A DNA stretch of 42,612 bases from Hyphomonadaceae bacterium (lineage in GTDB: Bacteria > Pseudomonadota > Alphaproteobacteria > Caulobacterales > Aquidulcibacteraceae): positions 1 through 42,612 of the forward strand of contig JADLHI010000175.1 in NCBI GenBank assembly GCA_020848895.1, written 5' to 3'. Position numbers and translations under genes: made by a program. This document shows, in pieces, positions 1-7,774 of this stretch (position 1 is the stretch's first letter; each line of letters begins with the position of its first letter). The notes under the pieces were generated by a model that had not been told where the DNA came from, did not search any database, and saw only the letters and a program-made list of their open reading frames with translations.

Positions 1-59
1 ACTTCAACTTGCCGTAATTTCGCAACGATCTCCTCCGGCGTGTAACGCTTCCGGGGCAT
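1..59 (-). CDS. IS3-family transposase OrfA, N-terminal fragment
   Basis: Minus-strand codons from the ATG at 59 give MPRKRYTPEEIVAKLRQVE and then leave the window. This start is typical of OrfA (helix-turn-helix DNA-binding subunit) of IS3 elements of the IS407/IS1400 kind, which together with OrfB forms the DDE transposase by ribosomal frameshifting. A good ribosome-binding site (GGAGGG, about 6 bases upstream) supports the start. Only about 19 residues are visible, so activity cannot be judged. Confidence 0.75.
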   Translation of the reverse strand, partial: MPRKRYTPEEIVAKLRQVE

Positions 60-125
60 GTTTTCCCTCCAAATCTCTGGTCCATCCTAGCTTCAAGGTC
101 GGACGCATTTGAAGGGGCTGGGTCA
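1..125 (-). mobile_element. End of an IS3-family insertion sequence, cut by the window edge
   Basis: The segment carries the first codons of an IS3-type orfA on the minus strand. Upstream of it, the outer end reads on the minus strand TGACCCAGCCCC starting at base 125, which fits the TG...CA ends of IS3-family elements. The reading frame of a host gene runs into this end from the right, so base 125 is taken as the insertion boundary. The other end, the rest of the transposase and the target-site duplication lie outside the window. The family call rests on the short protein fragment and the end sequence only. Confidence 0.7.
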
Positions 126-460
126 GTCGTGACTATGTAGCCCTCCAATGTCTCAACGACTTCGGCGTAATCCCAATCCAAACATTCGTATTCGTCTTCG
201 ATACCGTACCGATAGAGGCCTCTGGCTAGTTCCTGCATGACCAGTCGGGCGGCAATGAGTGTCGGCGTATTTGGCTCAGACTCTTCTAATGCGAACCCGC
301 AAACGGCGACGAGGCGTCCTGAACTTGCGGCCGTCGCCTCTGCAAACTTCTGAGCGCCGTGCGCTTCAACGTATTCGAGTGCTTGTAGCAGTGCTTTTTC
401 AATAGCCGTTTTTTTGGCGGCGGGAGTGAAGAATTGCGCGGGATGGTCGTAATGAGACAT
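126..460 (-). pseudogene. Small hypothetical protein gene interrupted by the IS element
   Basis: An open minus-strand frame starts with ATG at 460 (MSHYDHPAQFFTPAAKKTAI) and stays open for about 112 codons until the IS end at 125. It then runs on through the IS without a stop to the window edge. The protein is acidic and appears alpha/beta, with cysteine- and tyrosine-rich segments near its end (YRYGIEDEYECLDWDYAE). I do not recognise the family. The native C-terminus was either lost to the IS or displaced beyond it. No stop occurs within the visible frame, which suggests the product would now be a fusion with out-of-frame IS sequence. Confidence 0.55.
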
Positions 461-578
461 CGTATGATCCTGGTGTTTCGAGTTTCGAATGCAGGATAAC
501 AGTGACCCCAAAGATGCCGGTTTGCGGCTGACCCACATCACTCACGATCACGCTCTCACCGATCCAATCCTGCAAAAC

Positions 579-611
579 ACGCAGGGCCTTCTTTTTCGCT
601 AGGCCCTGCGT
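579..611 (-). terminator. Probable intrinsic terminator after the polysaccharide operon
   Basis: Perfect 11-bp arms (ACGCAGGGCCT and its complement) enclose an 11-base loop. On the minus strand the stem is followed by TGTTTTGC, a short T-run. It sits 62 bases after the stop codon of the last glycosyltransferase gene, where the long minus-strand operon would be expected to end. The T-run is weak, so the hairpin could also act in RNA stability. Confidence 0.55.
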
Positions 612-672
612 TCGGATGATCGTGCGCGGGAGTGCGTCCGCTCCGTTCGCGCAAGTGTGCTGGTGAGTGTTT

Positions 673-1929
673 TTACTGTGGTGCTGGGATTGGTTCTGCA
701 GCCGGCTTCGCAACATGTTCGAGCACGTCCAGCATCGAGGCAGCGAGATTGGAGCGGTCGTACCGCGGTGCTGCGGCCACGCCGGCGGCACGATAGCGCG
801 CACAGGCGTCTGCGTCCTTCGCAAGGCGAAGGAGGGCATCTGCGAGCTGGCGCGGGTTTTCTGGTTCGAAAACTTCGCCGACCTTTTCCTTGGTGACGAT
901 GGCCGCAGACTCGCCTTCCACGCCGTGGAGAACAGGCAGACCCATGGCCATGCACTCGAAGAGTTTCGAGGGAATGACGGTGGTGAATAGGGAATCCCTC
1001 TTCAAGTGGATCACCGATACATCGAGCAGCGCCCAATAATCCGCGACTTCGCTCTTGGGTACGCTGTCGATGAAGATGACATTGTTGAGCGCCATCTCCT
1101 GCGCTTTTGCTACGAGCGCTTCCTTGCGCGCCCCATGACCCAGTAAGAGCATTCTTATGTTTGCGGGTTCCGGTTCCGCCATGAGCAGTTGAGCTGCATC
1201 CAACAGCGTGTCGAGGCCGTGGGCAAGTCCGTGGGTGCCGACATAGCCAGCAACAAAGCAATCAGTGAGGCCGAGTTGGTCAGCTAAGGCCTTCGGGCGC
1301 GGACGGGGCGCGAAGCGTGTGAGGTCGACGCCGTTTGTGACTACGTCGATCTTCTCACGGGAGACGCCGCGTGATTCCAATACGGTTTTGAACGAATGCG
1401 TCACCGTGACGATGCGGTTGGCTCGGCGATAGAGAAACATCTCGATGCCCTCGAGCATCGACAAGACCGGGCCGATCTTCAGCGCGCCGACGGCTTTAAT
1501 GGATTCTGGCCAGATGTCGCGAACTTCGAAAACCCAAGGCTTCCACTTTAGAAGGCCGGCCGCAAATGCAGCGCACGCGGTGAAAAATTGCGGCGATGTG
1601 CCGACGATCACGTCGACTTTGCGAACCCCCAAAGACGCGAACGTCGCAGAGATCATGAAGCTCACGTAGTCGAGCGTGCGTTTGTAGAAACCCTCATTGG
1701 CGGTGATGAAGGTCCAAACCCGGATCACATCGATGCCGTCGAGTTCCTCACGTTGATAAAGTTTGTTGCGATAGCCTTCGAAAACGCGGCCCTTCGGAAA
1801 ATTGGGCGCGCAGGTGATGACCGTAACCTTGTGGCCCGTCTTTACCCATTCGCGAGCGTGTTCATATGTTCGGCTCGCGGGCGCGTTAACTTCCGGCGGG
1901 AAGTTGTCGGTCAAGAAGAGAATGTGCAT
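673..1929 (-). CDS. Glycosyltransferase family 4 (WbuB/WcaI-like)
   Basis: Product of 418 aa starting MHILFLTDNFPPEVNAPASR. It is a GT-B fold retaining glycosyltransferase that would add a sugar from a nucleotide donor to a lipid-linked glycan in the cytoplasm. The N-terminal half has the acceptor-side motif after the first beta strand (DNFPPEVNAPASRTYEHA) and a DIWPES motif near residue 145. The C-terminal half has the GT4 donor-binding EX7E-type region (SKLFECMAMGLPVLHGVEGE). The longer open frame upstream overlaps the heparinase gene and is not used; the ATG at 1929 lies 13 bases after that gene's stop. Resemblance to WbuB-type (N-acetylfucosamine) transferases is a guess from overall sequence; the sugar is unknown. 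Confidence 0.85.
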   Translation of the reverse strand: MHILFLTDNFPPEVNAPASRTYEHAREWVKTGHKVTVITCAPNFPKGRVFEGYRNKLYQREELDGIDVIRVWTFITANEGFYKRTLDYVSFMISATFASLGVRKVDVIVGTSPQFFTACAAFAAGLLKWKPWVFEVRDIWPESIKAVGALKIGPVLSMLEGIEMFLYRRANRIVTVTHSFKTVLESRGVSREKIDVVTNGVDLTRFAPRPRPKALADQLGLTDCFVAGYVGTHGLAHGLDTLLDAAQLLMAEPEPANIRMLLLGHGARKEALVAKAQEMALNNVIFIDSVPKSEVADYWALLDVSVIHLKRDSLFTTVIPSKLFECMAMGLPVLHGVEGESAAIVTKEKVGEVFEPENPRQLADALLRLAKDADACARYRAAGVAAAPRYDRSNLAASMLDVLEHVAKPAAEPIPAPQ

Positions 1930-1942
1930 TGGTGAAGTGCGA

Positions 1943-3604
1943 CTAGGCCGACGTTGCGCCCCAGTTGAGCGTGATGGTAGAGCGCCCGTCGCGCAACGGC
2001 AGGACGAGGCAAGTACTCGGGAGGTGCTTGCCAAACTCGGGATGCCAAGTCGTCGCTTCGAGGCGCGCCGGCCCGGCCTCGCTTTGCCATGAGATGGTCT
2101 CGCCGTCTGGCATTCGAAGAGAGCCACGGCCGGGGTCGTTGGCATCGACTTCGATCGATACGTCCGGATGAAGATGGAAGCGCGCTTCGGCGGCATGCGC
2201 CGCGTCGAACGTATCCGTGACACACAACGCGCTTTGGGACAGCGTCCAGCTTCGCCGATGTAGGGGTTGGCCTCTTAGATGCCGATATCCATCGTGGGCG
2301 GCGCACGCGCTCAAGCTTGTGCCGTCGCGGGCAACGCGCTTTTCGAGAGGCAGCGCGCGGCGGCCGACGCGAAAACCGCTCCAGACATCTGAGGAATTTT
2401 GATTGCTAACGATAACTGTGTTGTGGGCTGCGGTGCCGCGTTGGCGTAGCCGCTCGGTGCTTGTGCCGTAGCAAGAGACGCCGGAATTGACGAAGAGGCG
2501 GTGGCCAAAGAGAGAGAATTCAAAGCTCAATGTGTCGGCGTGAGCGTGGCCGGGCAGATAGTCAGGACCGACTCTGGCGATATCAGCGATGAGGACGGCG
2601 TCGCCCTGGCTCAGGCGGACGTAGCCGCTTTCTTTCAGCCAAGTGATATCCTCTAATCCCGGGCCAGCATCGACGCGTAGGCGCCTGACATAAGCTTCGA
2701 GTTCGCTGTTGTGCGGCGCAATGCCAAAGGCCGCATCATTGAAGAAAGCGATTTGACCGTCTGGATGAGAAAGAGCTTGGAGCCAGCGGTTCATGGCTGG
2801 CGCAAGCTCGCACCAATCTGCGACCTGACGCGTTTGGTCACTCGAGAGGGCGCCTGCATAGCGCCGCGAGACATTGATGAGGTCGAGCACGTCTTCGAGC
2901 GCCAGCGCGTGATACATTGGGCTCAGTTCGAACTGGCAACCGTCAGGCAATATCTGTTCGGCGACTTCCTGCGCCAGGATCCGAAACCCGGTCTTCAACC
3001 ACGCCGTCGCTTCGTCACCTCCAAACCAGAGGCCCGCGAAGATGAGTGCCTTGGCGTTGGCGAAGAGATGATTGCCGAGTAAATGCCATTCGAGGCGCTG
3101 AACGAGCCAGCGCGTTTGAACCGCAAGGCTCTCGCGGCAGTTATCGCTGAGGTCACCGCCGCCCAGAACAAACTTGATCCAATTCACCACCCGAAGCGAG
3201 ACGGGATAGGGCTCCCACCCAGTTCCGACGCCCGGAGGATTGTGTTCAAGCCAATTGTCGAGCAGGCTCGATTGCCAGTCTCGACGCGCTTCGGCGCCGA
3301 TGGCGTTCAAATCATCGAAGTAGTGTTGGTTGTAGCGCCAGAGCTTTTCACGTTGTGGATCGTCCCACCCGCATTCGGGAAGCGCGCCGTATTCGTTGAG
3401 AAGAAAGAAAACGCTAGGCCCGGTGAGACTTTGCGCGCGGCGGGCGGGTGTCACCCACACGCCAGATGGTGCGCGCAGGGGCGGCGAGGGCCGCAGATCG
3501 ATGCTTGGGCGAGCAAGTCGGAAGCCAATTCGACCATAGAGTTGAACAGGGCGCAGCCATCGTATTGTCTGCCAATATCTCTCGATCGTGGCGAGTTCGT
3601 CCAT
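1943..3604 (-). CDS. Heparinase II/III-like (alginate lyase family) protein
   Basis: Product of 553 aa starting MDELATIERYWQTIRWLRP. The N-terminal part is an all-helical toroid typical of alginate lyase/heparinase II/III proteins (YNQHYFDDLNA near residue 90, LLGNHLFANAKAL, FELSPMYHALALED). The C-terminal part is the heparinase II/III beta-sandwich, beginning at the conserved GHAHADTLSFEFSLFG and RGTAAHNTV segments. Such proteins lie in many polysaccharide loci and may trim or turn over the uronic-acid-containing polymer. The ATG overlaps the wecB stop as TGATG, so translation is probably coupled. No signal peptide is visible, which is common for the locus-associated members. The substrate is not predictable, although the uronate-forming dehydrogenase upstream fits. 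Confidence 0.85.
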   Translation of the reverse strand: MDELATIERYWQTIRWLRPVQLYGRIGFRLARPSIDLRPSPPLRAPSGVWVTPARRAQSLTGPSVFFLLNEYGALPECGWDDPQREKLWRYNQHYFDDLNAIGAEARRDWQSSLLDNWLEHNPPGVGTGWEPYPVSLRVVNWIKFVLGGGDLSDNCRESLAVQTRWLVQRLEWHLLGNHLFANAKALIFAGLWFGGDEATAWLKTGFRILAQEVAEQILPDGCQFELSPMYHALALEDVLDLINVSRRYAGALSSDQTRQVADWCELAPAMNRWLQALSHPDGQIAFFNDAAFGIAPHNSELEAYVRRLRVDAGPGLEDITWLKESGYVRLSQGDAVLIADIARVGPDYLPGHAHADTLSFEFSLFGHRLFVNSGVSCYGTSTERLRQRGTAAHNTVIVSNQNSSDVWSGFRVGRRALPLEKRVARDGTSLSACAAHDGYRHLRGQPLHRRSWTLSQSALCVTDTFDAAHAAEARFHLHPDVSIEVDANDPGRGSLRMPDGETISWQSEAGPARLEATTWHPEFGKHLPSTCLVLPLRDGRSTITLNWGATSA

Positions 3605-4719
3605 CACGCGCGTGTTGGTCTCTCGCTCAAGAGTTGTTCGAGCGCCGCGACAATGCGAGGGGCGGTCTTGCCGTCCCATTTTTCGGGAATGGCGCCTTTC
3701 TTCCAGTCGCCGGCGAAAAGGCGGTCAAGTACTGGGGCAAGAGCTGCCGGATCTGTGCCAATGAGTTCGTTGGTGCCGATGGTGACGGTCTCGGGTCTTT
3801 CGGTGGAATCGCGAAGCGTGATGCACGGCACGCCCATGACGGTCGTCTCTTCGGTGATGCCGCCGGAGTCGGTGATCACGGCCTTCGCGTTTTCGACGAG
3901 GTAATTGAACTCAAGATAGGGTTGGGGATCTACGAGCTTGATGTTCGCGGGTATGTCGTCAACCTCGCGCAAAGTCTTGGCGGTTCGCGGATGCACCGGA
4001 AACACAACAGGCAGCTCGCGAGCGCCAGCGCCGATCGCTTGCAGCAGGCGAATGAAGCCGTCACCTCGATCGACATTGGCGGGCCGATGCAGAGTAACAA
4101 CGAGATACTCGCCTTGTCCGAGTTCGAGCTCGTTGAAGAAATCCGGTTTGCGGAACTCGGATCGATGATGGAGCAACGTATCGATCATCGTGTTGCCGAC
4201 AAAGAATATTCGGCTGTCATCAACGCCAGTGCGGCGTAGATTCGCGTTAGCGATCTCACTTGTCGTGAAGAACCAGTTGGTGATGGCGTCGGTCACCATG
4301 CGATTGATTTCTTCGGGCATGGTCCAATCGCCCGAGCGGATGCCGGCTTCAACGTGCGCAACTGGCACGTTCAGTTTTTGCGCGGCTATCGCGCACGCCA
4401 TTGTCGAGGTGACGTCGCCGACGACGAGGCAGACGTGGCTCCTGGCATCAAGGAGTAGCTTCTCGTAGCGGACCATGATTGCCGCTGTTTGTTCAGCTTG
4501 ACTGGCGGAGCCAACCTCAAGGTTCACATGCGGCTCGGGGATGCCGAGTTGCTTAAAGAAATCCCCCGACATAGCCGCGTCGTAGTGCTGGCCGGTGTGG
4601 ACCAGGCGATAGCGCAGTGGACCGCCTTTGGCTTCGCGCGCGTCAAGGGCGCGAATGATGGGCGCGACCTTCATGAAGTTCGGGCGCGCGCCAGCAATAA
4701 TGTCAACCAGAAAGGCCAT
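3604..4719 (-). CDS. wecB: UDP-N-acetylglucosamine 2-epimerase (non-hydrolysing)
   Basis: Product of 371 aa, the usual family length. It interconverts UDP-GlcNAc and UDP-ManNAc in the cytoplasm. Visible motifs are the N-terminal GARPNFMKVAPIIRAL, HTGQHYD, the HVEAGIRSGD/MPEEINR segment with the family's catalytic carboxylates, TLHRPANVD with the conserved histidine, and the nucleotide-binding DSGGITEE and RDSTERPET near the C-terminus. With the nucleotide-sugar dehydrogenase at 12780-14126 it could supply UDP-ManNAcA for the repeat unit. It begins 3 bases after an oxidoreductase remnant, and a second, truncated copy of its 5' end lies directly upstream. Confidence 0.95.
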   Translation of the reverse strand: MAFLVDIIAGARPNFMKVAPIIRALDAREAKGGPLRYRLVHTGQHYDAAMSGDFFKQLGIPEPHVNLEVGSASQAEQTAAIMVRYEKLLLDARSHVCLVVGDVTSTMACAIAAQKLNVPVAHVEAGIRSGDWTMPEEINRMVTDAITNWFFTTSEIANANLRRTGVDDSRIFFVGNTMIDTLLHHRSEFRKPDFFNELELGQGEYLVVTLHRPANVDRGDGFIRLLQAIGAGARELPVVFPVHPRTAKTLREVDDIPANIKLVDPQPYLEFNYLVENAKAVITDSGGITEETTVMGVPCITLRDSTERPETVTIGTNELIGTDPAALAPVLDRLFAGDWKKGAIPEKWDGKTAPRIVAALEQLLSERPTRA

Positions 4720-4721
4720 CG

Positions 4722-4883
4722 TTAGATGGAGTTCGCCACCTCAATGGTGATGCGGCTGACCTCCAGAATTTCGCGCAAAGGAATTGGCGCCGCTTTGCCT
4801 TGGCGTACCGCCTCAACGAATGCGGCGGCACACGCCGCTTGTCCTTTGTCCTGTCGCCAAGTGTTCATTGCGGCGAAGCCGTT
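4722..4883 (-). pseudogene. C-terminal remnant of a Gfo/Idh/MocA oxidoreductase
   Basis: The minus-strand frame reads MNTWRQDKGQAACAAAFVEA and ends ...REILEVSRITIEVANSI before a TAA. This is the characteristic C-terminal tail of NAD(P)-dependent sugar oxidoreductases found in polysaccharide loci, often bi-domain enzymes. Only about 50 codons remain; the Rossmann part is missing. It abuts the truncated wecB copy on its 5' side and the intact wecB on its 3' side, so it is a scar of a deletion rather than a gene. Confidence 0.7.
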
Positions 4884-5012
4884 TCAGCCCCAACCTGTGT
4901 GGACCAGGCGATAGCGGAGCGGACCGCCTTCGTCAGCACGCGCCTTTAGGGTGCGAGTGATTGGCGCGATCTTTATGAAGTTGGAACGCGCGCCAGCAAT
5001 GACGTCAGTCAT
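4884..5012 (-). pseudogene. 5' fragment of a second wecB copy
   Basis: From the ATG at 5012 the frame reads MTDVIAGARSNFIKIAPI and later GGPLRYRLVHTGWG before a TGA. It matches the first 41 codons of the intact wecB (GARPNFMKVAPI..., GGPLRYRLVHTGQHYD), with about a dozen substitutions, and homology stops exactly at HTG. The next sequence is the oxidoreductase tail. The divergence suggests an older paralogue or an allele from another polysaccharide locus, brought in and then truncated by recombination. Confidence 0.8.
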
Positions 5013-5028
5013 TAGGTTTGTTTCCGGC

Positions 5029-5275
5029 CTAGTCATTGACGCTATTCAGCGACACGACAATCGCGTGACGGTTCTGCGCAACGCCAGTCCGTTGCAATGC
5101 GTGCATGGCGCTAAGCTCGACGCTGAGTGCCATCAATGGATCATCGAAAGAGACGGTCGTCAAAGCAGCACGTCTGATGAGGTAGGGCGCGGGCCGGCGG
5201 ACTAGTATCCGGTTCGCCCCTTGTGCCCGGTCCTGCCATGCGTCGCCGTCAGGCAGTCTGCTGATCTCAATTGCG
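5029..5275 (-). other. Gap with an unrecognised open frame
   Basis: Between the wecB fragment and the glycosyltransferase stop there is an open minus-strand frame (start possible at 5307, inside the preceding gene; end 5029) of 92 codons. Its C-terminal part includes DPLMALSVELSAMHALQRTG. The pattern is faintly like a stretch of zinc-type alcohol dehydrogenases ahead of their Rossmann domain, which would fit a decayed bi-domain oxidoreductase. The likeness is weak and I do not assign it. Confidence 0.25.
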
Positions 5276-6301
5276 TCACCGCGCGCTTCTGACGCGCGGT
5301 TGACCAACGTAGATCTCGACGATTGAGCAAAAGAAATCTCTCACAAGCGGGATTGTTTCTTGGACATCACTCATGAGTGCCGAACGGAGGCTGTCTGCAT
5401 CGCGAGTCCTGAAGAGCACCACTCCTTGCGGTCTTATGCAGCAGTCCGAAGCGATTACCGTTTTCCCTTCAGCGAGTCCTTCTCGAACAGTGAGGGAGTC
5501 CCCATCGGTATTCGTTGCTCGAACAATAATGTCACTATGTCGAATGAGACGTGCAAATTGGACGTCACAGTGAACGACATGAAGCACGTCAGTTAGTCCC
5601 GCATCGCATATGCGGCGGTGCCACTGGGGAACATATTCCGGGTGACCAGCGAGGTCACCCACAATATAGATGCAAATGAAGCGTTTCTGCACGTCTGGGT
5701 GTCGAAACGCCTCAAACACTAGGTCCAGTCCATAAAGATCCCGACCGTCGTGCGTCGCTGGTCTGGAGGCGTTGCTGACAACGAGCCTTTTGTTGGAGTT
5801 CCTCGCGAGTGCAACAAGACTTTCGATGGACGGTGGCAGAGATTGAGCGTCTATTAGTGGCCGAAGAAACGCCGGGATTATTGATCCTGTTCGATCAAAT
5901 GTTTCCGCGATCTCCTCGCTCACATAGACAAGATGGTGAGGGATGATCGTAGCCATTCGCTGAAACAAGCGTCGTACGCCTGTGCTTCTTGCCGAGTGAA
6001 TGGTTAGGATGGTGTAGCAACCGAGCAGGCGGGCGGCGACAAGATGGAATATCGCTCCCAAGGGCGAACCGGTATGAATGTGGACTACATCGGCCCATAG
6101 CAGGCAGCGGACATAGTGAACCCATGCTCCGTGGCGTAAGTTTGGAACCCCGGGCTTCCGGATTTTGCCTTCGTCAACAACTCGAGCGGGGTACCCAGCC
6201 CGCGACAAGGCACCGAAGAGGCGTTCTACATGTATGCTCACGCCTCCCTTGGGATCGGGAAGTGTTCCAATCAGCGTTATCCTGGGAAGCGGATTGGTCA
6301 T
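5276..6301 (-). CDS. Glycosyltransferase, GT4-like
   Basis: Product of 341 aa starting MTNPLPRITLIGTLPDPKGG. A GT-B fold transferase: N-terminal LIGTLPDPKGGVSIHVERL loop, DVVHIHTGSPLG near residue 90, and a C-terminal donor-site segment (RATNTDGDSLTVREGLAEGK) where the Glu and Gly positions of GT4 enzymes are recognisable. It should act in repeat-unit assembly on the inner face of the membrane. Its ATG overlaps the stop of the preceding gene by 4 bases (ATGA), so the two glycosyltransferases are probably co-translated. Donor and acceptor are unknown. Confidence 0.8.
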   Translation of the reverse strand: MTNPLPRITLIGTLPDPKGGVSIHVERLFGALSRAGYPARVVDEGKIRKPGVPNLRHGAWVHYVRCLLWADVVHIHTGSPLGAIFHLVAARLLGCYTILTIHSARSTGVRRLFQRMATIIPHHLVYVSEEIAETFDRTGSIIPAFLRPLIDAQSLPPSIESLVALARNSNKRLVVSNASRPATHDGRDLYGLDLVFEAFRHPDVQKRFICIYIVGDLAGHPEYVPQWHRRICDAGLTDVLHVVHCDVQFARLIRHSDIIVRATNTDGDSLTVREGLAEGKTVIASDCCIRPQGVVLFRTRDADSLRSALMSDVQETIPLVRDFFCSIVEIYVGQPRVRSAR

Positions 6302-7395
6302 CGCACCGCGAATAGTTCTTCATAAGCGGACACCATGGTGTCCGGATTCAGATGTGTCTCGGAGAAGAGACGCGCGGATCGTTGAATTGCTGCGTAATCT
6401 TTCGCTTCAAGTTGCAAAAGCGAGCTAATGGCATGCGCGATATCCGTGGGCTCGCTTGGCTCAAAAACCCTACCATTTTGGCCCTGCTGCATGAGACGAG
6501 CCGCGTCACCCACGTTTGAGATGGCGCATGGCAAGCCAGATGCAAGTGCCTCGGTTACGACATTGGGAAGTCCCTCGTGGAAGGATGGATGAACGAAGAA
6601 TTGCGCAGTGGTGTACGCTTCTTCAATCTGAGATGTTTCCGGCAGCCAAGTCCAACGCTCCTGGAGCGAGAGTGACTTAAGGCTCTCCTGACACCGGCGA
6701 AAATATTCGTGGTCGTAGACTTTGCCCGCCCAGACTACATGAACGTGTTGTTGTTGAGTTCGCAGAAAATCTATCGCCGCAATTAGGCCGTGCACGTTCT
6801 TGTCGGGTACTATTCGCCCGACTGAGAGTAATGTGGTTGTGGATGGAGATTTCGGTCGAAGGATGAAACGGAATCGCGCGAGATCCACACAGTTCCAGAC
6901 AGTTCGCAGTTTCCCATCAACGGCAGGAAAGTGATTTCTGATCGCTGTTTGCTGAGCGTAGCTATTGGTGACAATCCAAGTAGCGCGCCGCAGCGCCAGT
7001 CGCTGCAGGGATTGCAGTCTCGTAGGCGCGCCTTTCGGGAAGGAAGTCCTTTCCCCAAGAACAAGCGTCCCTCGAAATTGGCTAATCGTTGAGGCAATGG
7101 CTGCATAGAAGTTCGGAGTAGCCAAGAAGGAAATGAGGGCGATCGGATTCAATTGAGTTATTATTTGCGCGAGCCGGATTGCAACCGACGGGTCCCATCT
7201 GCCGCGCTTCCTCAATTCAACGAGTCTTGCTCCACTGATGTATTCTGAATGTCTCGAGAGATCACTCGGATAGTAGGTGACCAGCGCGACCTCATATCCC
7301 CGTTGGACTAGACCCTGACACAAGAGGCTCATTTGAGTCTGTGCGCCGCCCGAGCCGAATCGATCAATGAAGAGAATTATGCTTTTCGAGTTCAC
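6298..7395 (-). CDS. Glycosyltransferase family 4
   Basis: Product of 365 aa, from a GTG start at 7395. The N-terminus (FIDRFGSGGAQTQMSLLCQ) is the standard GT4 glycine-rich loop; a VPDKNVHGLIAAI linker and the C-terminal FVHPSFHEGLPNVVTEALAS motif (E-x7-E) mark the donor-binding domain. It probably transfers one residue of the polysaccharide repeat. The 379 bases upstream hold no clear gene, so this may be the first gene of a sub-operon, but no promoter stands out. Confidence 0.88.
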   Translation of the reverse strand: MNSKSIILFIDRFGSGGAQTQMSLLCQGLVQRGYEVALVTYYPSDLSRHSEYISGARLVELRKRGRWDPSVAIRLAQIITQLNPIALISFLATPNFYAAIASTISQFRGTLVLGERTSFPKGAPTRLQSLQRLALRRATWIVTNSYAQQTAIRNHFPAVDGKLRTVWNCVDLARFRFILRPKSPSTTTLLSVGRIVPDKNVHGLIAAIDFLRTQQQHVHVVWAGKVYDHEYFRRCQESLKSLSLQERWTWLPETSQIEEAYTTAQFFVHPSFHEGLPNVVTEALASGLPCAISNVGDAARLMQQGQNGRVFEPSEPTDIAHAISSLLQLEAKDYAAIQRSARLFSETHLNPDTMVSAYEELFAVR

Positions 7396-7774
7396 TTTGC
7401 TTCAATCTCGCCGCAACGCCAACCATGGTCGCACCAAGGGATGCTGGATGTTGCTGCCGCGTTCGCGCCGTTGCGCCGTCCCAACACCGCGTCGATGAGT
7501 TTGGCCCGTTCCGCTCTTCACGTCATAGCCAGCAGTGGCATGGCCGAGTTCACACCATCGCCGCCGATCACAACACCGATGCCAGCGATAGTCCGGCAAC
7601 CAATCACAGCATCCTTGTTCATCGCATTTCCTGGACCACGCAGCTAAGCCGAGAAACTCGGCCGATGCGCAGAGCGCCCGGGAGGTAGCAGTTGAACCGC
7701 CAGTGAATGAGCAGGTCTAGGAAACTTTCCGCGACCTTCTATCCCGCGACGCATGCACTGCTTGGCGGTTTGTT
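7396..7774 (-). other. Gap in the operon, possibly decayed coding sequence
   Basis: About 380 bases without a convincing gene inside an otherwise closely packed operon. One short minus-strand frame (7525-7626) encodes about 33 residues, including NKDAVIGCRTIAGIGVVIGG. Its I-G-x-x periodicity is reminiscent of hexapeptide-repeat acyltransferases, but it stops on both sides. It may be the remnant of a sugar acetyltransferase. No promoter or terminator is obvious. Confidence 0.25.

Noticed and set aside
399..839. Minus-strand frame of 146 codons across the end of the glycosyltransferase gene
   Set aside because: It crosses the terminator hairpin, overlaps two better-supported frames and has no recognisable product.
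673..2223. Longer start for the glycosyltransferase gene (TTG/GTG-type, +98 codons)
   Set aside because: The extension overlaps the heparinase gene in another frame and has shadow composition; the family start is at the ATG at 1929.
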